Positions 1 to 5,626 of a stretch of 7,549 nt of DNA are shown one piece after another. Below the pieces are notes generated by a model. That model was not told where the DNA came from. It made no database searches and was given only the letters and a program-made list of their open reading frames with translations. Position numbers and translations under genes: made by a program. The stretch's first letter is position 1; the number at the start of each line of letters is the position of its first letter. The stretch is from Pseudomonadota bacterium (GTDB lineage Bacteria; Myxococcota_A; Polyangia; Polyangiales; Polyangiaceae), in NCBI GenBank assembly GCA_023432025.1, contig JAEYVE010000226.1, positions 1 through 7,549 of the forward strand. The letters run 5' to 3'.

Positions 1-2
1 TC

Positions 3-1037
3 GAAGAACCTCGCGAGCCCGCGGCGCTCTCGACGCCCACCACGAGCGATCGCGCCGTGGCGTCGATTCTGGTGATCGTGCCTGGTCTGGTGCTTCACGG
101 CGCCGGCAGCCACGCGCTGGGCAAGCGCGCGACGGCGCGGAGGTTGCTGGAGCTCGAGCTGCTCGGGCTCGTCTTGGGAGGGCTCGGAGCGGGGCTGCTT
201 TTCGCGAGTGGCTCGGCCCGCGATTTCGAAGGTCCGGGCGCGCTCGTGGCTTTGGCCGGGGCGGGGCTCTTCACGCTTTCGTTCACCGGAGACTTGTTCT
301 CCGTGCTCACGCCTCCGGGGGGTCTGGGGCGAGATCCCGGGTGGACGCCGACGTTCGAATCCGAGCTCGGCTACCGCCATGTCTTCGATCCGCGCTTCGA
401 CTACGAGAGCTTCGTCGTCACCGGTCTCACGGGGCGCCTCGGTCGTTTTCGTCTGGCGCCTTCCTTGTGGTCCTCGGCGAACGACGCGCACCAGCTCGGC
501 CGCGCCGAGCTGGCCTATCGTCTGCACGGACCGCTCCCCGGATCGCGCACGCCCAGCGGCTCGTTCGTGGACGTGGCGGTCGCGTTCAGCGGGCAACGCT
601 TCGGCTTCGAGGACTTCGACGTCGTGACGGGCGAAGCCGAGCTCGAAGGCCGCTGGGATTGGGGCGACTACGATGCGGGTTTGGCGGGGGCGTTCGTGGA
701 CTTCGGCGTGGGCGCGGCCACGCAACGGCACCGGTTCGACGCGGCGCCCGACGAAGAGCTGCGCCGTACGTTTCTCTTGGCGAGCTTCGGTTTTGGCCTG
801 TACCTCGGTGACCAAACGCCGCACGGCGGCTTCGTGCGCGCCTACTACGACCACCGCCACGACGGACCCGTGGGAGGCGCGCTCGCCTTCGGAATTGGTC
901 GTGATCCACTCGGGTTTCTGGGGCTCGAGGCGCTCTACTATTTTGCCGAGCGCTGGGGCGCGCGGCTCGACGCTCGTTGGGGCTCGGCGTTTCTCGTCGG
1001 TGCTTCTGGCGTGTTCCGTTACGGAGGCGACGAGTGA
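3..1037 (+). CDS. Unrecognised membrane/outer-membrane-type beta-rich protein, 5' partial
   Basis: The frame is open to the left edge of the window, so the gene probably starts upstream. A GTG at 57 is an internal candidate but has no Shine-Dalgarno, and the preceding residues (Glu/Pro/Ser/Thr-rich) look like a linker after a signal peptide. Numbering from the codon at 57: residues 8-22 hold a Pro-Gly...His-Gly-Ala-Gly-Ser-His motif, residues 30-50 and 61-84 are hydrophobic segments, and from about 98 to the end alternating polar/aromatic stretches (GYRHVF, VDVAVAF, FLLASFGFGLYLG, RAYYDHR, LEALYYF) look like beta-barrel strands. The last residues, VFRYGGDE, resemble a final strand with a short tail. 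It is joined to the next gene by a 4-base overlap. I do not recognise a named family; an envelope location is inferred. Coding status is supported by strong G/C third-position bias and by the overlap. Confidence 0.75.
   Translation, partial: EEPREPAALSTPTTSDRAVASILVIVPGLVLHGAGSHALGKRATARRLLELELLGLVLGGLGAGLLFASGSARDFEGPGALVALAGAGLFTLSFTGDLFSVLTPPGGLGRDPGWTPTFESELGYRHVFDPRFDYESFVVTGLTGRLGRFRLAPSLWSSANDAHQLGRAELAYRLHGPLPGSRTPSGSFVDVAVAFSGQRFGFEDFDVVTGEAELEGRWDWGDYDAGLAGAFVDFGVGAATQRHRFDAAPDEELRRTFLLASFGFGLYLGDQTPHGGFVRAYYDHRHDGPVGGALAFGIGRDPLGFLGLEALYYFAERWGARLDARWGSAFLVGASGVFRYGGDE
1023..1027 (+). promoter_or_regulatory. Ribosome binding site of the metallophosphoesterase gene
   Basis: GGAGG lies six bases before the GTG at 1034, inside the end of the upstream gene. 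It decides the start: the longer open frame beginning at 977 has no such site and would add an arginine-rich stretch ahead of a good signal peptide. Confidence 0.75.
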
Positions 1038-2116
1038 GGCGCTCGGGCTGGGTGCTCGCTGCTTCGGCGTGCGTCTCTTGTCTCGATCCGGCGGCGGATC
1101 GCGCCGAGCGTGACGAAGCCGTCGGGCGAGAAACGCGGGCAGGCTTCGACGTGCGCGTCTCCGGGGGGCTCGCGGCCGTCCGAAGCGTCACCGATGAGCA
1201 GGTTCGTCTCTGGGCGAACGCGCCGTCACTTCAGGTGCGGCTGGAGAGCGAACGTGTGCCCCGCACGTTCGAGCTCTTGGTCGACAACTGCATGCCCCAG
1301 GCCACGCTCCGAACGCTGCGCGGGCGCGCTTCCCTCGAGGAGCGCTCCCGGACCAGACCCACGGCCTGCCGCTACCGAGTACGACTCCTCGAGGCACCCG
1401 TCGAGCTCGCTCTCGCCGAGCCGCGCGCCGACGAGAGCTTGCCCTTTCACTTCGGCGTCTTGAGCGACATTCAGGACGGCATCGACCGAGTGAAAGACGT
1501 GTTCGAACGCATCAACGCCCAATCGGAGCTGGCGTTCGTCTTGGGGGCGGGGGATCTCACCGAAGAAGGTACGCCGTCGGAGCTCGAGCGCTTTCAAGAA
1601 GAAATGAAGGCGCTTCGCATTCCCTACTACGTGACGCTCGGCAACCACGAAATCGGCACGACCGCGCCGCGCTACCACGACTATTTCGGTCGGGGCAGCT
1701 CGAGCTTCGTCTTTCACGGGGCACGCTTCACGCTCTTGGACTCGGCGGACGGAACGTTGGCGCGGCGCGTTCACGAGTGGCTCGACGAATGGTTGGCGCG
1801 CGGTCGCGACGGCGTGCACATCGTCGCCATGCACGTGCCCCCACTCGATCCGACGCGTCTGCGCAACGGGTCGTTCATCAGCAGAAACGAAGCAGCGGCG
1901 GTGCTCGGAAAAATGGCGGGCGCTCGCGTGGACCTGACCCTGTACGGCCACATTCACACTTACCAGCGCTTCACCAACGCGGGCATCGACGCGCACTTGA
2001 GCGGCGGCGGGGGCGCCGCGCTGGAGCCGTTCGACACGACGGGGCGTCACTTTCTGGACGTGAGCGTCGACGCGCGCGGCGTGCGCTACGTCAAGGTCGT
2101 GCGCGTCGACGAGTGA
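1034..2116 (+). CDS. Secreted calcineurin-like metallophosphoesterase, probable lipoprotein
   Basis: A 360-residue metal-dependent phosphoesterase; substrate unknown. The start at GTG 1034 overlaps the upstream stop (GTGA) and has a GGAGG site. Residues 1-16 form a short signal sequence (two Arg, then WVLAASA) with cysteines at 13 and 16; the lipobox is imperfect, so lipid anchoring is only likely. Residues about 30-140 form an extra N-terminal domain with Cys86 and Cys112, a possible disulfide. The phosphoesterase core follows: SDIQ (Asp145, Gln147), GAGD (Asp174), GNHE (Asn204, His205, Glu206), MHVPP (His267) and GHIH (His306, His308). These are the five metal-site motifs of the family, except that motif I is Asp-x-Gln instead of Asp-x-His. 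Related families such as CPPED1 also carry Gln there, so it need not be inactive. The N-terminal domain plus core resembles purple-acid-phosphatase-like architecture. Translational coupling suggests it works with the upstream envelope protein. Confidence 0.9.
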   Translation: MRRSGWVLAASACVSCLDPAADRAERDEAVGRETRAGFDVRVSGGLAAVRSVTDEQVRLWANAPSLQVRLESERVPRTFELLVDNCMPQATLRTLRGRASLEERSRTRPTACRYRVRLLEAPVELALAEPRADESLPFHFGVLSDIQDGIDRVKDVFERINAQSELAFVLGAGDLTEEGTPSELERFQEEMKALRIPYYVTLGNHEIGTTAPRYHDYFGRGSSSFVFHGARFTLLDSADGTLARRVHEWLDEWLARGRDGVHIVAMHVPPLDPTRLRNGSFISRNEAAAVLGKMAGARVDLTLYGHIHTYQRFTNAGIDAHLSGGGGAALEPFDTTGRHFLDVSVDARGVRYVKVVRVDE

Positions 2117-2270
2117 GCTCCGAAAGTTGCCGAGGGAGCGGGCGCAGCCACGAGCACGTCGCACGCTCGAAGCGAAGCGGCTTCTCCGTGCGGTCACGGC
2201 GCAGCCACCTTCGTTCGGGCAGCCGAGCTGCTCTCGCTCGGTCGGGCGGACGCGTTCGGAACGGCTTGGC

Positions 2271-2304
2271 TCGAGCGGCCTCGTTCGAGCGGCCTCGTTC
2301 GAGG
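2271..2304 (+). repeat. 14-bp tandem repeat in the leader of the M20 gene
   Basis: The unit tcgagcggcctcgt occurs twice in perfect tandem (2271-2284, 2285-2298) and begins a third time (2299-2303). Each unit contains the inverted arms cgag/ctcg around cggc. It sits within the 254-bp gap 2117-2370, where I see no convincing gene or promoter motif. Function unknown. Confidence 0.7.
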
Positions 2305-2359
2305 CGCGGGGGCGCACCTTGCTCGACATTCCACGACGGCGGCGCATCTTGGATCGTCG

Positions 2360-2366
2360 AAGGGGG
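2360..2366 (+). promoter_or_regulatory. Ribosome binding site of the M20 peptidase gene
   Basis: The purine run AAGGGGG ends four bases before the ATG at 2371. It supports this start over the frame that stays open leftward to 1777 but has no family homology upstream of 2371. Confidence 0.55.
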
Positions 2367-2370
2367 TGCC

Positions 2371-3783
2371 ATGCAACACCAAGTCACCACGACGGAAGGG
2401 CGCGCCAAGGAGCCGCTCGCCAAGGCCGTGCGCAAGCTGATGCCGGAGCTCGAGGCGGATCTCGCGCGCTTGATTCGAATCCCGTCCGTTGCTTTTCCTG
2501 GGTTTCCCGAGGAGCCGGTCATCGAGTGTCACGACGCCGTCGTGGAGCTCTTGAAGCGCGCCGGAGTCCAGAAAATCGAAGCGCTGAAGCTGCCCGACGT
2601 GCCTCCGGTCATCATCGCGGACATTCCGGCACCGAAGGGCGCGCCCACCGTGCTGCTCTATTCGCACTACGACGTGGTGCCGATGGGGGACGAGAGCGCG
2701 TGGGATACACCGTGCTTCGACGCGGTGGAGAAGGAGGGCGCCATTTACGGGCGCGGCACCGCCGACGCCAAGGGAAACTTGATGGCGCTCATCGGCGCCA
2801 TTCGCGCGTGGAACGGCAAGCCGCCGGTGGGAATTCGTTTCGTCATCGAAGGGCAAGAGGAGTTCGGTAGCCCCTTCGCCGTCTATCCGGCGAAACACCC
2901 CGAGCTCTTCCAAGTGGACGCCATGGTCATCGCCGACATGGGCAACGTGCGCCCCGGAGAGCCCACGCTCACTGTTTCGCTGCGCGGCAGCGCGGCGGTC
3001 ACGCTGGAGGTGCGCACGCTCTCGGGGCCCAAACACAGCGGAAGCTACGGCGGCGCCGCGCCCGACGCGCTCTTGGTGCTCATGCACGCGCTCGGCTCGC
3101 TTCACACGGAGGAAGGTGACGTGGCCGTTTCGGGGCTGCGCCGCGAAGAGTGGACGGGTGCTTCCTACACGGAGGAAGAATTCAGAGAGCTCGCCGAGGT
3201 GAAGCCGGGGCTGCCGTTCATCGGAACCGGTGAGCTCGGCGACCGTGTTTGGTCGGGACCCGCCATCACCATCACCGGCATCGACGCGCCTTCCGTCGCG
3301 AAGGCCATGAACGCCGTCAACGCCTACGCGCGCGCAAAGCTGAACATTCGCGTGCACCCGGGACAGAGCGTGGCGGAAGCGCAAGCCGCCGTGATGACGC
3401 ACCTGAAGGCGGTGCGGCCGTTCGGTATTCCGCTTCGAGTCACGGCAGGTGACGCCGGGCAAGGGTTCTCGGCCAAGGACGGCGGGCCCGCGTACGACGC
3501 GGCGCGCGCGGCGCTCGAAACCGCCTGGGGCAAAAAAACGTCGAGCATGGCCGGCGGCGGCTCGATTCCGCTCGTGAGCTCACTGCAAGAGGCGGTGCCC
3601 GACGCAGAAATTCTGCTCTTTGGTTGCTCGGACGGCTACGCCAACATTCACGCTCCCAACGAGCGTGTTCTCGTGGACGAGCTGGAAAGAGCGACCGTCG
3701 CCATCGCCGAGTTCTTCGCGGAGTACGCGGAGCGTCAGACGGGCTCGAAGGGCAAGGGCGCCAAAAAGGCGCTCGCCCACTGA
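2371..3783 (+). CDS. M20-family metallopeptidase (dipeptidase type)
   Basis: A 470-residue cytoplasmic zinc peptidase with no signal peptide, predicted to cleave dipeptides or related amide substrates. The ligands of the two-zinc site are all present: His99 in SHYDVVP with Asp101 behind it, bridging Asp132 in GRGTADAKG, the catalytic Glu163 and ligand Glu164 in GQEEFGS, Asp189 in ADMGN, and His427 in NIHAPNE. The lid/dimerisation domain lies at about residues 200-330 and begins with SLRGSAAVTLEVRTLSGPKHSGSYGG, in which His222 is the conserved lid histidine. This arrangement matches the CNDP/PepV-like dipeptidase branch of M20 better than the ArgE or DapE branches; exact substrate cannot be read. 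Length is usual for the family. The C-terminus ends in a short lysine-rich tail (GSKGKGAKK). The frame stays open some 590 bases upstream, but the translation there is arginine-rich shadow sequence and lies partly in the antecedent gene. It appears to be transcribed alone. Confidence 0.93.
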   Translation: MQHQVTTTEGRAKEPLAKAVRKLMPELEADLARLIRIPSVAFPGFPEEPVIECHDAVVELLKRAGVQKIEALKLPDVPPVIIADIPAPKGAPTVLLYSHYDVVPMGDESAWDTPCFDAVEKEGAIYGRGTADAKGNLMALIGAIRAWNGKPPVGIRFVIEGQEEFGSPFAVYPAKHPELFQVDAMVIADMGNVRPGEPTLTVSLRGSAAVTLEVRTLSGPKHSGSYGGAAPDALLVLMHALGSLHTEEGDVAVSGLRREEWTGASYTEEEFRELAEVKPGLPFIGTGELGDRVWSGPAITITGIDAPSVAKAMNAVNAYARAKLNIRVHPGQSVAEAQAAVMTHLKAVRPFGIPLRVTAGDAGQGFSAKDGGPAYDAARAALETAWGKKTSSMAGGGSIPLVSSLQEAVPDAEILLFGCSDGYANIHAPNERVLVDELERATVAIAEFFAEYAERQTGSKGKGAKKALAH

Positions 3784-3811
3784 CACCTGACTTCCACGTT
3801 CGAAGACGCGC

Positions 3812-3850
3812 GCGCCGACCCATCGAGCTCACGGACTCGGGGGTCGGCGC
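3812..3850. terminator. GC-rich hairpin, first repeat copy
   Basis: gcgccgaccc (3812-3821) is the exact reverse complement of gggtcggcgc (3841-3850), and the inner arms cgag (3824-3827) and ctcg (3836-3839) extend the stem. It begins 29 bases after the peptidase stop. No T-run follows on either strand, so it would be a U-less terminator, usable in both directions; alternatively it is simply part of a mobile repeat. Confidence 0.5.
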
Positions 3851-3872
3851 CGCGCAGAGTCGAAACCGTCGT

Positions 3873-3909
3873 CGCCGACCCATCGAGCTCACGGACTCGC
3901 GGGTCGGCG
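3873..3909. terminator. GC-rich hairpin, second repeat copy
   Basis: cgccgaccc (3873-3881) pairs with gggtcggcg (3901-3909), with the same inner cgag/ctcg arms. It lies 108 bases beyond the hemerythrin stop on that gene's strand. As with the first copy there is no T-tract. The stem is retained while the spacer between copies has changed, which fits a structural role but is only two copies' worth of evidence. Confidence 0.45.
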
Positions 3910-4016
3910 CCGCGCGTCCCAGCACGGTGCTCCCGCACTACGGCCTCGTTCGTCTGCTCGCCGCTGGCGGCGGTTCGCTCGCCTGCGCGCGCTCAGCTGG
4001 GCTCTGCGCCGCTTGC

Positions 4017-4631
4017 TCAGCGGCCGTCGCCGCGCCGAGAGACGCTCGGATTGTCTCCAGAGTGACCTCCGCCGAACCTCGCGACCAAGAGCGCAGCTCG
4101 CGCCTGCAGCGACTGGTTGTCGGCGTCGTGGTCGAGCTCTTGGTCGATTTCTTCGAAGCGAGCGGCGAGCTCGGCGTCGATTTCCGGGGTGAGGCGCGCC
4201 TCTGCCTCGGGGAACAGATACTTCTCCTCGTGCTTCATGTGATGCGTCAAAAAGGAGATCAGCTCCCGACCGATGGACACGAAGTGGCGACGGTCCTCGC
4301 CGTCCCAGTCGTCTCGCTGATGGCAGTCGTGCTGAAGCGAACGGATCAGGTAGTGCACCTGCCGGTGCTCGCGCCTCGTGTACGCGAGCGGCCCCGTGTC
4401 CCACTCCATTCCCAAGCGTTCGAGCTCCGGGACGAGGAGCGCCTCCTCTTTCTCCTCGTGGCGAAGAGAGCAGAAGTCGCTGATGCAATCGACCATCACT
4501 CGTAAGAGGGCGCGGTCGGGCTTTTTCCCTTCCTCGACCTCGTCGAGCAGGTGCTCGAAGGCTGCGAGCGAGCTCGCGAGAGTGTGGTGTTCACTCAGGA
4601 GATGTCGAACTGTTTCGGATGGGACGTTCAC
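4017..4631 (-). CDS. Hemerythrin HHE cation-binding domain protein
   Basis: A 204-residue soluble four-helix protein expected to bind a di-iron centre and sense or store oxygen, nitric oxide or iron. Histidine/acid motifs appear in the expected order: EHHTL (His15/16), HEEKEEALLVP (His58, Glu62), REHRQVHYL (His89, His93) and HHMKHEEKYLFPEAE (His130/131, His134, Glu135). The pattern of two H-x3-E...L-x-P blocks is typical of the bacterial HHE family. The last ~50 residues are a charged helix followed by a Gly/Ser/Arg tail, extending the protein somewhat beyond a minimal HHE domain. The start is GTG at 4631 with an excellent GGAGGAGG site. It has no signal peptide or membrane segment. It is the last gene of a leftward row with the 92-residue unknown and the broken DUF6766 gene; the 172-base gap upstream allows its own promoter. 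Confidence 0.9.
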   Translation of the reverse strand: MNVPSETVRHLLSEHHTLASSLAAFEHLLDEVEEGKKPDRALLRVMVDCISDFCSLRHEEKEEALLVPELERLGMEWDTGPLAYTRREHRQVHYLIRSLQHDCHQRDDWDGEDRRHFVSIGRELISFLTHHMKHEEKYLFPEAEARLTPEIDAELAARFEEIDQELDHDADNQSLQARAALLVARFGGGHSGDNPSVSRRGDGR

Positions 4632-4636
4632 GGGGT

Positions 4637-4644
4637 CCTCCTCC
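4637..4644 (-). promoter_or_regulatory. Strong ribosome binding site of the hemerythrin gene
   Basis: On the minus strand GGAGGAGG lies five bases before the GTG start at 4631. It fixes the start and predicts efficient translation. Confidence 0.8.
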
Positions 4645-4760
4645 CGTCCAACTCTGCACCCAGCTTGCCCGTGTGACGAGCGCGGCGCGAAAGGCTTCGC
4701 ATCCGCTTCGGTTCGAGTTAGCGCAAGTGAGCCTCTCGCGGCTGGGGCGCCCTCTCGACG

Positions 4761-4789
4761 GCGATTCGCACGCTCCGTGCGCAGGTCGC
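4761..4789 (-). terminator. Possible weak terminator hairpin after the 92-residue gene
   Basis: cgcacg (4767-4772) and cgtgcg (4776-4781) form a six-pair stem with a three-base loop; gcga/tcgc (4761-4764, 4786-4789) could add an outer stem. It lies about 15-40 bases beyond the stop at 4804. There is no T-tract, and such hairpins arise by chance in GC-rich DNA. The rest of 4632-4803 shows nothing I can name. Confidence 0.25.
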
Positions 4790-4803
4790 GGCGCGGCGGA
4801 GCC

Positions 4804-5082
4804 TCAGCGCCCCTTGAAGGGCACGCGCACGACGCCGCCCTGGGCCTGAGCTGCGAGCTCTTGCTCGATGAGCTTGCCGAACGTTTCCTGGCAGGCGCGG
4901 ATGCCTTCCTGCGTCAGCTCGCAGTAGCCGCCGCTCACCCTGAGCACGCGCGCTTCGGAGAGCTCGTCCCGCGCGGCGCTGGGCGCCATGCGAAACTTCA
5001 CGGCCGGCGTCGTCCAGACGTCGTTGAAAGCCAGTCGCAGCGCTGCGAACGCTTCTGGAGAGAGTGTGCGAAGGTCCACCAA
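4804..5082 (-). CDS. Small hypothetical protein, winged-helix-like C-terminus
   Basis: A 92-residue protein beginning (T/V)VDLRTLSPEAFAAL. I do not recognise the family. Coding is supported by strong G/C third positions and a natural amino acid mix, unlike the arginine-rich overlapping frames. A stop codon lies just six codons upstream, so only TTG 5082 or GTG 5079 can be the start; no good Shine-Dalgarno precedes either. Residues about 35-70 run helix (SAARDELSEARVL), strand (RVSGGYCELT), helix (QEGIRACQETFGKLIEQ). The pattern 'G-x-Y-x-L-T-x-x-G' resembles the wing and last helix of small winged-helix proteins, so DNA binding is possible but weakly supported. There is no signal peptide or membrane segment. 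It sits 47 bases downstream of the DUF6766 remnant on the same strand, so the two may share a transcript. Confidence 0.6.
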   Translation of the reverse strand: MVDLRTLSPEAFAALRLAFNDVWTTPAVKFRMAPSAARDELSEARVLRVSGGYCELTQEGIRACQETFGKLIEQELAAQAQGGVVRVPFKGR

Positions 5083-5129
5083 GCGACACTGGGTAGGTCA
5101 CCCGGCGAGCGCTGACAAGGGGGGCGCAC

Positions 5130-5514
5130 CTACTCCGATTCCGCGTGCCGCATCGCGACCGGCTTGGACTGAGGCGAGCCGCGTTCCCGAAGGACGATGC
5201 TCAGAAGCACGAGCAGCGCCACCGAAAAGAACTCGCTTTGCCAGTTCTGGAGCGATTCGAAAAAAGCTTGCCGTCGCGAGCGACAGTGAGCGCTCGTAGA
5301 GCGCGAGCCAGAGGCCACCCTTGCGTACGGGCCAAGGCGCCTTCGGGTCGGAAGCGTTCGTGGGGTGTTCGTCCACGTCGTTTTCGCCCGGCTTCTTCGA
5401 CTCAGAGGAGCCCTTTTGTAGCAAAAAACCCGCCAGGGCCTGCCCGAACAGGCAGACCAAAAACAGCCCGAGCGCGGCCAAGGACAAGCCGTTGTCTCGG
5501 ATGAAGGCTTTCAC
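5130..5514 (-). pseudogene. DUF6766-like membrane protein, frameshifted and internally shortened
   Basis: The start is GTG 5514 with AGGGTGG (5520-5526) five bases ahead. The first frame gives KAFIRDNGLSL, a membrane segment to GQALAG, then FLLQKGSSESKK, a polar linker and WPVRKGGLWLALYERSLSLATASFF. Family homology then leaves this frame and resumes in another one as ESLQNWQSEFF, a second membrane segment (SVALLVLLSIVL), RERGSPQSKPV and a stop at 5130-5132. The switch falls at a run of six T (plus-strand A at 5260-5265); removing one T joins both parts into about 127 residues. DUF6766 proteins, as I recall them, are around 200 residues or more with two similar halves, each holding a LSL membrane start, a NWQSEF motif and a GSxESK end. 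Here the middle of each half is missing. Loss by decay is the simplest reading; a sequencing error at the homopolymer or recoding remains possible. Without the shift, translation would read on in the first frame to 5098. Confidence 0.75.
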
Positions 5515-5626
5515 GTGAGCCACCCTGGTTCGCGAAGCGCTCCACCGAGCGGCCAATCCGCGCGAACGGTCCCTGCAGCGTGGATCGCGGGGCAGGTGTG
5601 TCAAAACAGTGGAGCGGAGGTCAGCC
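5515..5626. promoter_or_regulatory. Divergent intergenic region
   Basis: This 112-base gap separates the leftward DUF6766 remnant from the rightward GH65 gene, so it should carry promoters for both. I cannot identify convincing -35/-10 or sigma-54 elements, nor a clear operator palindrome. Confidence 0.35.
5616..5620 (+). promoter_or_regulatory. Ribosome binding site of the GH65 gene
   Basis: GGAGG lies six bases before GTG 5627. A second in-frame GTG at 5633 is also near, but spacing favours 5627. Confidence 0.7.

Larger units (their letters stand above)
3800..3915. repeat. Two-copy direct repeat, 60-bp period
   Basis: A 43-base core at 3813-3855 recurs at 3873-3915 with one difference (g at 3840, c at 3900). 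The five bases tcgaa before each core (3800-3804 and 3860-3864) keep the same 60-base spacing, while the bases between have diverged. The repeat fills the gap between the converging peptidase (+) and hemerythrin (-) genes. A 60-base period preserves reading frame on both strands, giving a 20-residue repeat if translated, but no plausible start or ribosome site supports translation. Confidence 0.9.

Noticed and set aside
1226..2347. 373-residue minus-strand frame opposite the phosphoesterase
   Set aside because: Antisense shadow of a well-supported gene, arising from G/C third-position bias.
1777..2370. Long N-terminal extension of the M20 peptidase frame
   Set aside because: The frame is merely open in GC-rich DNA; the translation is arginine/serine-rich, overlaps the phosphoesterase gene, and family homology with a ribosome site begins at 2371.
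2194..3462. 422-residue minus-strand frame opposite the peptidase
   Set aside because: It is antisense to a gene with complete catalytic motifs, is rich in Arg/His, and has no recognisable motif.
3800..3915. Small CRISPR-like array
   Set aside because: There are only two copies, with a 43-base core holding a long stem and a spacer of just 17 bases, and no cas genes.
3735..3938. Coding 20-residue tandem repeat on the minus strand
   Set aside because: The 60-base period would keep frame, but the frame has no good ribosome site, overlaps the peptidase end and is explained by the hairpin repeat.
4378..5115. 245-residue plus-strand frame across the hemerythrin start and the small gene
   Set aside because: It overlaps two better-supported minus-strand genes and its composition is low-complexity Ser/Arg/Ala.
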